A stretch of DNA of 64,000 bases, from assembly GCA_963820055.1 (NCBI GenBank), contig CAWFYJ010000002.1:72362-136361 (forward strand), written 5' to 3'. Below are positions 25,369 to 33,674 of the stretch, one piece after another. The notes under the pieces were generated by a model. That model was not told where the DNA came from, made no database searches, and worked only from the letters and a program-made list of their open reading frames with translations. Origin of the DNA: RHKX01 sp963820055. Lineage in GTDB: Bacteria > Actinomycetota > Thermoleophilia > Solirubrobacterales > 70-9. Every line of letters starts with the position of its first letter. The stretch's first letter is position 1. A program made the position numbers and the translations under genes.

Positions 25369-26511
25369 GTGGGGACAGACGGGAGAGCTGGGGGGCTTGA
25401 AACGCTGCTCGAGGCGCTCCTCGGCGGCAAGGAGGAGATCAGCGAACGGCACGTGACCCGGGCACGCGCGGAGATCCCGAACTTCGCCGGCGTGCCGATA
25501 GCCGAGCACCGCCGCGACTCCGTCGGCGCCGTGGTGCTGCTGGTGGCGATGCGCCGCGAGGGGCTGGACTCGCTTCCCGCCGAGGCGCGGGACGGGCTCC
25601 TCGACCTCGGCGAACGCCGCGCCCGCCAGGGGGTCCCGCTCGAAGACATGCTCCGGTCCTGGCGGATGGGCGTCGAGGAGGCGATGAGTTACGCGACCGC
25701 AATCGCTCCCGACATCGGGATGGACCGCGGCGAGGTCTTCGACTTCTTCCAGCAGGCCTTCGACGTCGTCGACGACACGATGGTCGAGATCGCCCGTGGC
25801 CACCGGACCGACCCGGGTCTGGAGACGGGCTCGCGCGCCGCGCTCGTGCGCGACCTGCTGATGGGCGAGCTGGCGGCCGAGGCGATCCACTCCGGCTGCG
25901 TGGGCTTCGGGCTCGACCCCCTCGCTGGGTACTCGGCATTCCGGGCCCGCGCCGGCGACGAGCAAGCCGACGCCGACCTCGACGCCCTCTTCGACCTCGC
26001 GCCCGAGCCCGGCCGCCGCGTCGGTCTCGCGGTCGCCTTCGAGCGCGAGCTGATCGGGCTGACCTGCGAGCCGGTCCCGCGAGGGCGGCTCGAGCTGGTC
26101 GCCGTCGGCCCGCGCGTGCCCGCCGTTGACCTCTCCGTCTCCTACACCGTCGCCGGCAGGGTCCTGGCGGCGGCGGAGACGTTCGGGCTGGCGGGCGTTC
26201 AGGATCTCGCCGGCGCCGGCCTCCACGCCGCCGTCATCGAGGACGTCGAGCTCGGCCAGGCGCTCAGCGAGGCGCTGATCGAGCCGGTGCGGGCGCAGAG
26301 CTCCGGGGAGGAGATCCTCCATACCGTCAGGACCTGGATGGCGGCCGGGATGCGCGTCGAGCCGACGGCTCAGCGCCTGTTCATCCACGCCAACACGGTG
26401 CGCTACCGACTGCGCCGGTACGAGGAGCTGACCGGGACCGACCTCACCGTCACCGACGAGGTGCTGCGGGTCTGGTGGGCCGTCCACCGCGACCACGCGG
26501 CCGGAGGCTGA
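25369..26511 (+). CDS. PucR/CdaR-type helix-turn-helix transcriptional regulator
   Basis: A 380-residue protein starting at GTG 25369, 6 bases after TAGGAT, so probably leaderless. The N-terminal half is an RsbT-co-antagonist-like helical sensor region (ERRARQGVPLEDMLRSWRMG near residue 95). The central part is a GGDEF-like degenerate domain. The C-terminus is the PucR HTH: TVRTWMAAGMRVEPTAQRL, FIHANTVRYRLRRYEELTG near residues 345-365, which is the diagnostic HTH_30 motif. Ligand and targets are unknown; the divergent protease and the SDR gene 36 bp downstream are candidates. Confidence 0.85.
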   Translation: MGTDGRAGGLETLLEALLGGKEEISERHVTRARAEIPNFAGVPIAEHRRDSVGAVVLLVAMRREGLDSLPAEARDGLLDLGERRARQGVPLEDMLRSWRMGVEEAMSYATAIAPDIGMDRGEVFDFFQQAFDVVDDTMVEIARGHRTDPGLETGSRAALVRDLLMGELAAEAIHSGCVGFGLDPLAGYSAFRARAGDEQADADLDALFDLAPEPGRRVGLAVAFERELIGLTCEPVPRGRLELVAVGPRVPAVDLSVSYTVAGRVLAAAETFGLAGVQDLAGAGLHAAVIEDVELGQALSEALIEPVRAQSSGEEILHTVRTWMAAGMRVEPTAQRLFIHANTVRYRLRRYEELTGTDLTVTDEVLRVWWAVHRDHAAGG

Positions 26512-26534
26512 GGCCCGCTCCCGACGGGAGCGGA

Positions 26535-26540
26535 TAGCTT
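26535..26540 (+). promoter_or_regulatory. -10 box TAGCTT, 7 nt before ATG 26548
   Basis: The spacing points to a leaderless or near-leaderless message for the SDR gene and argues for ATG 26548 over the alternative start codon 9 bases upstream. Confidence 0.5.
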
Positions 26541-26547
26541 GCCCGCC

Positions 26548-27411
26548 ATGGCGAAGAGCTTCCCGTTGCGCGGCAAGGTCGCGATCATCACCGGCGCCGC
26601 CCGCGGCATCGGCTTCGCAACCGCCAACGAGCTGGCCCGCCGCGGTGCCACCGTCGTGGTCGTCGACCTCGATGCTGCCGCCGCCACGGGCGCGGCCGAG
26701 TCGCTGCCCGGTCCCGCACTCGGCCTCGCCGCCGACGTCACCGACCGCGGGGCGATGCAGAGGGTCGTCGCCGAGGCGGTCGAGCGGTTCGGTGGGGTCG
26801 ATGTCGTCGTCGCCAACGCCGGGATCGCTTCCCGCGGCGCCACGTTCCGGGCGATGTCGGCGGAGGCGTTCGATCGCGTCCTCGACGTCAACCTGAACGG
26901 CGTCCACCGGACCGTGGCCGCCGCGCTGCCCGAGATCGTCCGCCGCCGCGGCCACGTCGTCGTCATCTCCTCGGTCTATGCGTTCGTCAACGGCGTCGGC
27001 GCCACGCCCTACGCGATGTCGAAGGCCGGGGTCGAGCAGCTCGGCCGCGCCCTCCGCGTCGAGCTCCCCCAGCACGGCGCCGGGGCCAGCGTCGCCTATT
27101 TCGGCTTCATCGACACCGACATGGTCCACCAGACGCTCGACGACGACCCGCTCGGCGATCGGCTCAAGGAAGCGCAGCCGTCGTGGCTGCTGAAGCGGCT
27201 GCAGCCGTCGGAGGCCGGCAAGGCGATCGCCGATGGGATCGAACGTCGGGCACCGCGGATAATCAGGCCGCGTCGCTGGGCGGCGTTCTCGGTGCTCCGC
27301 GGGATCGTCAACCCGTTCCTCGACCGGGCGATGTCGCGCCAGCCCGAGCTCCAGGACATCGTCCGCGACCTCGACGCCCGCGGCGACGAGGAGCAGCCGA
27401 CTACCGCCTAG
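26548..27411 (+). CDS. Short-chain dehydrogenase/reductase
   Basis: A 287-residue classical SDR. The cofactor motif TGAARGIG is at residues 17-24, NAG at about 90, the catalytic Ser in ISSVYAF near 140 and Tyr-x-x-x-Lys in PYAMSKAG near 155. The aspartate in VVVDLD after strand beta2 favours NAD over NADP. The C-terminal extension (RPRRWAAFSVLRGIVNPFLD) is seen in SDRs acting on lipids or retinol-like substrates. The stop TAG interlocks with the stop of the convergent zinc-ribbon gene. Confidence 0.9.
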   Translation: MAKSFPLRGKVAIITGAARGIGFATANELARRGATVVVVDLDAAAATGAAESLPGPALGLAADVTDRGAMQRVVAEAVERFGGVDVVVANAGIASRGATFRAMSAEAFDRVLDVNLNGVHRTVAAALPEIVRRRGHVVVISSVYAFVNGVGATPYAMSKAGVEQLGRALRVELPQHGAGASVAYFGFIDTDMVHQTLDDDPLGDRLKEAQPSWLLKRLQPSEAGKAIADGIERRAPRIIRPRRWAAFSVLRGIVNPFLDRAMSRQPELQDIVRDLDARGDEEQPTTA

Positions 27412-27764
27412 TTCTCCTCGGGTGTTCCTGCGAGGCGCAGGCGTGCCTTGCGAACGGCCGGGACCGAGGTGTGGCAGGCGTGCGCGATCGCCCGGTCGGG
27501 CCGATCGGGGTCCCGGTTGAGCTCGAAGTCCAGGGTTCCGAGCTTGCGCAGCTGCAGAAGCTGCTCACGGGTCGAGCCCTCGGCTTCCTCGCCGCTTGCG
27601 GCCGTTTCGCCGGCGAGGACGCGACGGCATCCGAGACAGCGAAGCTCGCCGCCCTCGTCGGTCCAGTCGGCGGGCAGTCCCTGATGACCGGTACCGGCAA
27701 CGAACCGCGCGGTCACCTCGCAGTCGACGCAGGTCCAGCTGACGGAGTCGGTCGCCGGGCTCAC
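27408..27764 (-). CDS. Small zinc-ribbon protein of unknown function
   Basis: A 118-residue protein with two CxxC knuckles, WTCVDCE near residue 10 and LRCLGCRR near residue 42, forming a probable zinc ribbon. The C-terminal third (AIAHACHTSVPAVRKARLRL) looks like a helix-turn-helix, which suggests nucleic-acid binding. It starts at GTG 27764, overlapping the stop of the upstream small gene by 4 bp. No family name is recognised. Confidence 0.6.
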   Translation of the reverse strand: MSPATDSVSWTCVDCEVTARFVAGTGHQGLPADWTDEGGELRCLGCRRVLAGETAASGEEAEGSTREQLLQLRKLGTLDFELNRDPDRPDRAIAHACHTSVPAVRKARLRLAGTPEEN

Positions 27765-28045
27765 GAGCCCTCGGCTTCGTCGGCGGCATCGTCGGGGCCG
27801 GAAGTCTCATCGTCGCCCTCGGAGTCGGCGGACGGCTGTGGACCGGCGGCCCAGGCGTGCCGGAGCCGGGCCTCGGAGACCTCGCACTCGCGGCGCAGCT
27901 CGCGGAGCCGGGCGGGGCTCGTCATCTCGGCGTTGTCCGTCTCCGACGCGTACTCGTCGTAGCGCTGCTGGGCCGTGCGGGCCTCGTCGGCGAGAGCGGA
28001 GGTGTGGCTCCGGCGCTGCCTTGCAGCCTCGATCGCCGCCTTCAT
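27761..28045 (-). CDS. Small coiled-coil protein of unknown function
   Basis: A 94-residue, highly charged protein with predicted long helices (AARQRRSHTSALADEARTAQ, RLRELRRECEVSEARLRHAW) and an acidic C-terminal tail (DSEGDDETSGPDDAADEAEG). It overlaps the following zinc-ribbon gene by GTGA, so the two likely act together. Its ATG overlaps the stop of a possible 15-codon leader frame beginning at ATG 28089, in an ATGA arrangement; this could be a coupled leader peptide or chance. Confidence 0.55.
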   Translation of the reverse strand: MKAAIEAARQRRSHTSALADEARTAQQRYDEYASETDNAEMTSPARLRELRRECEVSEARLRHAWAAGPQPSADSEGDDETSGPDDAADEAEGS

Positions 28046-28220
28046 CGCAGCCTTCCGAAGTGCGTGCTGGGGGCCGTCGCTGTCGCCATGTTCGAGTCCT
28101 TCGGGTAGGTGTCCCCGTGGGTACCACCGAGACTCGGGCCGAGCGGCAATGGCGATTCAGAGGCTTCCCACAAGGTACCAGCGGTCCCCGGGTCGAACCG
28201 GCCGGCGCGATCAGGAGGTG

Positions 28221-28496
28221 TCAGGAGGTCGCGAAGCCGCTCAGCCCCTCGTCGGCGCCGGCGCTCTCCTCGACGCGCTCGACGACCGCCCGCTCGGTAC
28301 CGCGACCGCAGGCGGCGGCGACCGCCGCAACCCCGTCGGGAGGTCCCTCGAGGTGAACGGCGACCGTTCCGTCGGGCCGGTTGACCGCCCGCCCGGCGAC
28401 CCCACGCCGTTCCGCCTCGGCGCTCACGAACGCCCGGAAGAAGACTCCCTGGACGCGTCCATGGACGACCAGGTCGCGAGCGACGCGATCAGCCAT
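28221..28496 (-). CDS. acyP: Acylphosphatase
   Basis: A 91-residue protein of standard acylphosphatase length. The phosphate-binding loop VHGRVQGVFFR provides the catalytic Arg near residue 21, and GRAVNRPDGTV provides the catalytic Asn near residue 39. It hydrolyses acyl phosphates in the cytoplasm. The start overlaps the end of the upstream DUF4239-like gene by 8 bp, so the two are cotranscribed. Confidence 0.9.
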   Translation of the reverse strand: MADRVARDLVVHGRVQGVFFRAFVSAEAERRGVAGRAVNRPDGTVAVHLEGPPDGVAAVAAACGRGTERAVVERVEESAGADEGLSGFATS

Positions 28497-29334
28497 TGGT
28501 CGCGGGCCGGGCGATCACGTCGCAGGTCGCGACCTCGGGGCGGCCATGGGCGACGAGGTCGCGATGGACGCCGCTCAGGGCGGCCTCCATCGCCATCGGC
28601 TCGATCGCGCCCTCGTGGTCGCCGTAGGGGCGGTCGAGGAAGTTGACGATCAGCAGGCTCGCGGCCACGGCGGTCGTCACGGCGATGACCATCGCGACCT
28701 GAGCCGACAGGCGCTCGCGCGAGTCGGCGAGCAGGAGGCCGAAGCCGACCACCGCCAGGCCGGTGAGGAGGAGCAGGAGCCAGATCGTCCCGGGCACGAA
28801 TCGCGGAGCCTCGGTCAGCCTCCCCTGGCGCGCTTCGCGGAGCAGGTCGGCGTCGCTGAACCAGCTCTGCAGCGCGTCGCCCTCAGCCTGGGTCGTCGGC
28901 TCGAAGGCGTCGAAGTCACGTCCGAGCCGGGTTTCCCAGTGGTCGACGTCGGGGCTCGAGCGCTCGGCGGCCATCGCCGACCACTCGCTCCCCACGACCG
29001 CCCGGCTGTAACAGACGACGTCGCCTTGAAGCTCGTCGCGCACCGCGGCCGGGAAGCGCTCGGCGACGTGGAAGAGGCTCTGCGCCGCTCGCGCCTCGTC
29101 CTGGGCGCTCTGCCGGGCGGCCGAATAGCTGCCGAAGGCGAGCAGGAAGACGAACCCGACCAGCACGGCGAAGATCGTTCCGGTGACCGTGAAGGCCCCG
29201 GCCGCGTGCTGGGAGTCGCGGAACCACCCCTCGGTCGGCCCGAAACGCCGCAAGAGCAGCAGCACCCCGACCGCGAGCAGGTTCGCGGCGACGAGGACGG
29301 TGATGACCACCCAGAGCTTCACCCCGCCATTCAA
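28489..29334 (-). CDS. DUF4239-like integral membrane protein
   Basis: A 281-residue protein starting at TTG 29334. Two N-terminal membrane helices (VVITVLVAANLLAVGVLLLL and FTVTGTIFAVLVGFVFLLAF) are followed by a soluble helical domain of about 110 residues, then two more helices (IWLLLLLTGLAVVGFGLLL and VAMVIAVTTAVAASLLIVNF). This four-helix layout with a conserved AGAFTVTGTIFAVLVGFVF segment fits the DUF4239 family, related to bestrophin-like channels. No function is established. Confidence 0.75.
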   Translation of the reverse strand: MNGGVKLWVVITVLVAANLLAVGVLLLLRRFGPTEGWFRDSQHAAGAFTVTGTIFAVLVGFVFLLAFGSYSAARQSAQDEARAAQSLFHVAERFPAAVRDELQGDVVCYSRAVVGSEWSAMAAERSSPDVDHWETRLGRDFDAFEPTTQAEGDALQSWFSDADLLREARQGRLTEAPRFVPGTIWLLLLLTGLAVVGFGLLLADSRERLSAQVAMVIAVTTAVAASLLIVNFLDRPYGDHEGAIEPMAMEAALSGVHRDLVAHGRPEVATCDVIARPATNG

Positions 29335-29367
29335 CCCGCCGCGGCCGACGGTTTGGCCTTCGCGCCC

Positions 29368-29397
29368 TTGACAGGTGACTAGTCGGTCACCTATAGT
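29368..29397 (+). promoter_or_regulatory. Promoter with embedded operator for the ArsR-SRPBCC pair
   Basis: TTGACA (29368-29373) and TATAGT (29392-29397) are spaced by 18 bp. The spacer contains a perfect inverted repeat, AGGTGAC (29373-29379) and GTCACCT (29386-29392), so a bound dimer would block RNA polymerase. The ATG follows the -10 box by 8 nt, implying a leaderless transcript. Confidence 0.8.
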
Positions 29398-29405
29398 GAC
29401 GAGCG

Positions 29406-29732
29406 ATGGACGACGTGGACGAGGTGTTCAGGGCGCTTGCCGATCCGACCCGGCGGCGGCTCCTCGACGCCCTCTACGAGCGCGACGGTCAGTCGATGAC
29501 CGAGCTCGAGGAGGGACTGCCCATGACCCGCTTCGGCGTGATGAAGCACCTCCGGGTGCTGGTCGACGCGGGCCTGATCACGACCCGGAAGGAGGGCCGC
29601 CGCCGGCTCCACTTCCTCAACCCCGTCCCGATCCGTCTCATCCACGACCGCTGGGTGAGCAAATACGCGGAGCCGTGGGCGGCCGGGCTCAGCGACCTCA
29701 AGTCAGACCTGGAATCGGAGGACCGACCATGA
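29406..29732 (+). CDS. ArsR-family transcriptional regulator
   Basis: A 108-residue winged-helix protein of the subgroup that pairs with SRPBCC genes. It begins DEVFRALADPTRRRLLDAL, has the recognition helix MTRFGVMKHLRVLVDAG near residues 40-56 and the wing RKEGRRRLHFLNP, and ends with the HDRWVSKYAEPWAAGL segment typical of this subgroup. No cysteine metal site is visible. It overlaps the next gene by ATGA and probably represses its own promoter through the repeat at 29373-29392. Confidence 0.9.
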   Translation: MDDVDEVFRALADPTRRRLLDALYERDGQSMTELEEGLPMTRFGVMKHLRVLVDAGLITTRKEGRRRLHFLNPVPIRLIHDRWVSKYAEPWAAGLSDLKSDLESEDRP

Positions 29733-30241
29733 ACGAGAACGACAACCCCTACGCAGTGATTGACGGAGCCGGAGCGATGACCGTCTTCGAGATCTACATC
29801 AAGACGACGCCCGAGCGGCTCTGGGAGGCGATCACCGATCCGGGGACCCGCGCCCGGTACAGCTTCGGCGTCGAGACCCGCTCGGACTGGACGCCGGGCT
29901 CGGCGTACGAGTCGTCGGTGCCCGGCGTGATCGACATCGCCGCGGGCGAGAACGTCGAGGTGGACCCGCCGCGGCGGCTCGTGCAGACGATGACCGCGCT
30001 CTGGAGCGACGACGTCAAGGCAGCCGGGGAGTCGCGTGTCACCTGGGAGATCGAACCGGTCGGGACCTCGTGCAGGCTCCGCGTCACCCATGACAACCTC
30101 GCCGACGGGACGAACGCGGAGATCTTCGGCGGCTGGCCGATGATCCTCTCCGGCCTCAAGACCCTGCTCGAGTCGGGCGAGGATCTCGACACGCCGGGCT
30201 CGCTGCGCTACTCGGGCGCCGGCGAGGGCTGGACGGGCTGA
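29729..30241 (+). CDS. SRPBCC (AHSA1-type) domain protein
   Basis: A 170-residue START/Bet v1-like protein. It has the AHSA1 opening VFEIYIKTTPERLWEAITDP, the mid segment VDPPRRLVQTMTALW and the C-terminal GGWPMILSGLKTLLESGEDL. Such proteins bind small hydrophobic ligands or act with chaperones; the ligand is unknown. Being coupled to an ArsR repressor that controls the same message suggests a ligand-responsive or detoxifying role. Confidence 0.85.
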   Translation: MNENDNPYAVIDGAGAMTVFEIYIKTTPERLWEAITDPGTRARYSFGVETRSDWTPGSAYESSVPGVIDIAAGENVEVDPPRRLVQTMTALWSDDVKAAGESRVTWEIEPVGTSCRLRVTHDNLADGTNAEIFGGWPMILSGLKTLLESGEDLDTPGSLRYSGAGEGWTG

Positions 30242-30248
30242 GGTCCGT

Positions 30249-31496
30249 TCAGCCGCCGTCGACCTGGAGGTTCCCGATCACGCCGATCCGGAAGCCGAGC
30301 CACGGGTAGATGAGGTCGTAGAAGCGGTTGTTCTCGGGCTGGAGACCGATCGCCGAAAGCCAGAGCTGGTACGCGGGGGCGTTCGGTACGCCTCCGTGGA
30401 GCCGCCTCCAGACCCGCGGCCCGCTCGTGTCGTTGGGCGGCGGCGTGATCGTGTCGGTCCACTCGACGGCGTTACCGCCCTGGTCGAGGGTCCCCCACGG
30501 CGAGGTCGTCTTCGCCTGACCTACCGTCCCGAGGCTCCCCTGGTAGCCCTCGGCGTAGGCCTGGGGCGGGATCCCGAAGGGGTTGACGCTCGAGCAGGTG
30601 TCGGAGTCGAAGGCGGCCGGGCACCAGTTCGGCGCCGGGTCGGAGGCCTTGAAGGTGGCGAGCGGCTGCGTCGCCGCGTTAGTGACGTCGCCCGTCGTCG
30701 GGTCGAGCGTCGTCGCCGACGGCGCCGTGGCGTAGTTGTCGCCGAAGACACCCGGGTTGGTCGGGTACTTCCAGTACGAGTAGGTGCCGCCGCCGGTCGG
30801 GTCGTAGTAGGCGGCCTTGATCCACTCGTCCTGGCTCGGGATCACGAAACCCCGCACGTCGCTGCGGGTCGCGCCGGTCTTCCGGTTGCGCAGGTCGTAC
30901 ATGCCGCGGTCCATCTCCCGCGAGAGCCGGACCTTGTAGGTGACGTATTCGAACCCGCCGCCGGTGGACTTGCGCTTGTCGAGGAGCCTGCCGTTGACGA
31001 GCGAGTTGGCGAACCTGGCGGCACGGGGAAAGTCGGCGAAGCCGTAGGGCTTGTCCTTCCACTCCGGGAAGGCGACGCGGTAGTGCTTGCCCGCACCGGC
31101 GTGCGGCACCTTCTCGATCTGCCCGTACTTCGGCCAGGCGGAGGGGCTGTCGGTCGGGTCGAAGAGGTTGTGCTTGTCGACGCCCTTCGGGTCGACGGTG
31201 TTGAGGAACTTGACCCACTGCGCGACGGTGATCTCGAGCTCGCCGATGCCGTAGCGGTAGTCGACGCCACCGACTTCGTCGCATCCGGAGACGCCATCGC
31301 AGGACTGATAGATCGCGTCGGTGAAGGGGACGATCCCGACGGCGGCGTTGCCGGCGTCGCCGACTCTCACAGTCCGGACGGTGACGGTCTCGCGCTGGGC
31401 GGCGTCGGCCGGCCCGGCCGCCAGGAGGGCAATCGCGGCGGCGGCCACCATCCCGGTCCACATGGTCGTCCCGGTCCGCCTCGATAGGAAACGCAT
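30249..31496 (-). CDS. Secreted SUMF1 / formylglycine-generating-enzyme-like protein
   Basis: A 415-residue exported protein (signal peptide cut near residue 33; GAGGAGGAGAG ribosome-binding sequence before ATG 31496). The fold is the FGE-sulfatase/SUMF1 type: VRVGDAGNAAVGI, GVDYRYGIGELEITVAQWVKFL, SREMDRGMYDLRN, FVIPSQDEWIKAAYYDP and GGNAVEWTD. The usual RGGSW close to the C-terminus is replaced by WRRLHGGVPN, and no pair of cysteines is found where the FGE active site should be. It is therefore probably a binding or hydroxylase-like relative, not a maturase of the sulfatase found 21 kb away. Confidence 0.75.
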   Translation of the reverse strand: MRFLSRRTGTTMWTGMVAAAAIALLAAGPADAAQRETVTVRTVRVGDAGNAAVGIVPFTDAIYQSCDGVSGCDEVGGVDYRYGIGELEITVAQWVKFLNTVDPKGVDKHNLFDPTDSPSAWPKYGQIEKVPHAGAGKHYRVAFPEWKDKPYGFADFPRAARFANSLVNGRLLDKRKSTGGGFEYVTYKVRLSREMDRGMYDLRNRKTGATRSDVRGFVIPSQDEWIKAAYYDPTGGGTYSYWKYPTNPGVFGDNYATAPSATTLDPTTGDVTNAATQPLATFKASDPAPNWCPAAFDSDTCSSVNPFGIPPQAYAEGYQGSLGTVGQAKTTSPWGTLDQGGNAVEWTDTITPPPNDTSGPRVWRRLHGGVPNAPAYQLWLSAIGLQPENNRFYDLIYPWLGFRIGVIGNLQVDGG

Positions 31497-31599
31497 GGGC
31501 GTTCTCTCCTCCTCGTTGAACACGAGCTCCATCGACAGGAACGAGGTCGCCCTTGAACCCGTTGCGCTCGACGGCGTGGACGTGGGAACCTCCATCGAC

Positions 31600-31977
31600 A
31601 TGGAGGAAGGCACAGCGACCAAAGCGGGCGAGCGATTCGCCGAGGCCCTCGGCGCCAAGGACTTCGATCGCGTTCGCGATGTGCTCGACCCGGCCGTCGA
31701 CTTCCGTGGCCTGACTCCGAACCGGAACTGGGAAGCCACGACGGCGGCCGACGTCGTCGCGGAGATCCTCGAGCACTGGTTCGAGCCGTCCGACCACATC
31801 GACGAGGTCGTGGCCGTCGAGTCGGGCAGCTTCGGGGATCGGCAACGTGTCGCCTACAGCTTCCGCGGCCACAACGAGGATGGCCCCTTCGTCGTCGAGC
31901 AGCAGGCCTACTTCACGGTGGCGGACGGCCGCATCGACTGGATGCGGGTTCTCTGCTCCGGCTTTCGCCCCGCCTGA
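31600..31977 (+). CDS. SnoaL/NTF2-like protein
   Basis: A 125-residue protein with the NTF2-like alpha+beta cone: AGERFAEALGAKDFDRVRDVLDP, VDFRGLTPNRNWE, and the final strands QQAYFTVADGRIDWMRVLCSGF. ATG 31600 is the best start because it begins immediately before this fold. It lies between a divergent SUMF1-like gene and a convergent ABC permease. Such proteins bind small ligands or act as isomerases; no specific role can be given. Confidence 0.75.
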   Translation: MEEGTATKAGERFAEALGAKDFDRVRDVLDPAVDFRGLTPNRNWEATTAADVVAEILEHWFEPSDHIDEVVAVESGSFGDRQRVAYSFRGHNEDGPFVVEQQAYFTVADGRIDWMRVLCSGFRPA

Positions 31978-31986
31978 GCCGAGCCG

Positions 31987-32769
31987 TCAACCGCGAAGGT
32001 CACGGCGGCGGATCAGCACGGCCGCCGCGGTCGTCAGCAGCGCGGTCGCCGCAGCGAGGATCGCGAGGTCGCCGACGTCGACGCCGTTCGTGATCGGGTC
32101 GTTTCCTTCGTAGTAGTAGAACGGCGAGAGGTATTTGAGCCACTCGACCGCATCGACGAGCGGAGCGAAGCCGTTGACGAGGAAGCCGACGACGCCGACG
32201 GCCGACGCCACCGAGATCGCGACCGCCTTGCGTCCGGTCGCCGCGGCGACGGCGAGCGCGAGGGCACCGAGTACGAGTCCGAAGAACCCGAGATGGACGG
32301 CGAGCGCCGTCAGGTCGCCCAGTCCGATTCCGCCGCCCGCCACCGCGACCCCGGCGATCAGGCCCAGCCAGGTGCCGGCGGCGACGATCCCGACCGCCAC
32401 GGCGACCGCGGCGGCCTTCGCGAGGATCAGGCTGGAGCGGTCGACCGGGTGGGCGAGGACGAGGCCGAGGATGCCCTGCTCCTCCTCGCCGGCGGTCGTC
32501 CCGGCCGCGGCGGTGATCGCCGTCGCGCCGATGACGAGCGGCCCGTAGACGGCGCCGATCTCGCTGCGCATCCACCCGGTCAGCGAGCCGTAGTCGGCGC
32601 CGCCGAGCAGGTCCGCGACGCCCTTCGGCAGGTCGAGCTTGCCGATCGAGCCGCCGACTGCGGGGAAGAGGGCGCCGACCATCAGCAGCACGAGGATCAT
32701 CCCGACCGCCGCGAGCAGGGCCGGTACGAACCGCAGCCGCAGGGCGAGCAGGAACGTCGGCACGTTCAT
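31987..32769 (-). CDS. ABC-2 type transporter permease
   Basis: A 260-residue protein with six membrane segments, the arrangement of ABC-2 exporters (LRFVPALLAAVGMILVLLMV at the start, ILGLVLAHPVDRSSLILAKA as the cytoplasmic coupling element near residue 100). It overlaps the ATPase gene by ATGA and is the last gene of the hydrogenase operon. The transported molecule is unknown. Confidence 0.85.
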   Translation of the reverse strand: MNVPTFLLALRLRFVPALLAAVGMILVLLMVGALFPAVGGSIGKLDLPKGVADLLGGADYGSLTGWMRSEIGAVYGPLVIGATAITAAAGTTAGEEEQGILGLVLAHPVDRSSLILAKAAAVAVAVGIVAAGTWLGLIAGVAVAGGGIGLGDLTALAVHLGFFGLVLGALALAVAAATGRKAVAISVASAVGVVGFLVNGFAPLVDAVEWLKYLSPFYYYEGNDPITNGVDVGDLAILAAATALLTTAAAVLIRRRDLRG

Positions 32770-33674
32770 CCCTCCTCGCCCCGGTAGTAGTTGAGGAAGA
32801 TCTCCTCGAGATCGTCGTCGTGGCTGCGGATCGAGCGGACCTCGCAGGCGGCGAGCGCCTTGACGATCGCGTCCGCCGAGCCTTCGAACGAAATCAGCAT
32901 GTGCGAGCCCTCGACGCTGGCGGAGCGGACTCCATCGAGCTCGAGCAGCCGCTCCGGTGCGGGCGGCTCGCCGGCGAAGCCGACCTCGAGGCGCTGGACG
33001 GCGACGGCCCGCAGGTTGTCGAGGGAGTCGACGACCATCAGCCTGCCGCCGCGGAGGATCGCGACCCGGTCGGCGACCCGCTCGACTTCCGAGAGTGTGT
33101 GCGAGGAGAGAAAGACCGTCCGCCCGGCCGCTGCGACCTCGCCGAGCAGGGCGTGGAAGCTCTCCTGTACCAGCGGGTCGAGACCGGCGATCGGCTCGTC
33201 GAGGATCAGCAGCTCGGGCTCGTGCATGAAGGCCTGGATCAGGCCGATCTTCTGGCGGTTGCCGGTCGAGAGCTCGTCGATCGGCCGGTCTAGCTGGGCG
33301 GCGAAGCGATCGGCGAGGCCGTCGCGGACCGCGTCATCGACGCCGCCGCGAAGGTCGGCGAGGTAGTCGAGTACCGCCGCGCCGGTCAGCTTCGGGTAGA
33401 GCTCGAAGTCGCCCGGGAGGAAGCCGATCCGGCGGCGGATCGCCAGGCTGTCGCGGCGGCTGTCGAGGCCCAGCACCGACGCCGAGCCGCCCGTCGGGCG
33501 GATCTGATCGAGCAGCAGCCGCATCGTCGTCGACTTGCCGGCGCCGTTCGGCCCGAGGAACCCGAACACCTCGCCGCGCTCGATCGAGAGGTCGAGGTCG
33601 AAGAGCCCGTTGCCCCCGCCGTAGTCCTTCGACAGGCCGCTCGTCGTGATCGCGGTGGCGCCGGACACCGGCAT
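32766..33674 (-). CDS. ABC transporter ATP-binding protein
   Basis: A 302-residue ATPase with Walker A GPNGAGKST near residue 39, Q-loop region GFLPGDFEL, signature LSTGNRQKIGLIQAF near 136, Walker B LLILDEPIAGLDP near 155 and the H-loop SSHTLSEVE. The C-terminal domain resembles DrrA/CcmA-type exporters. The ATG directly follows the TGA of the hydrogenase maturation protease, so the transporter is transcribed with the hydrogenase genes, which is not a usual association. Confidence 0.9.
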   Translation of the reverse strand: MPVSGATAITTSGLSKDYGGGNGLFDLDLSIERGEVFGFLGPNGAGKSTTMRLLLDQIRPTGGSASVLGLDSRRDSLAIRRRIGFLPGDFELYPKLTGAAVLDYLADLRGGVDDAVRDGLADRFAAQLDRPIDELSTGNRQKIGLIQAFMHEPELLILDEPIAGLDPLVQESFHALLGEVAAAGRTVFLSSHTLSEVERVADRVAILRGGRLMVVDSLDNLRAVAVQRLEVGFAGEPPAPERLLELDGVRSASVEGSHMLISFEGSADAIVKALAACEVRSIRSHDDDLEEIFLNYYRGEEG

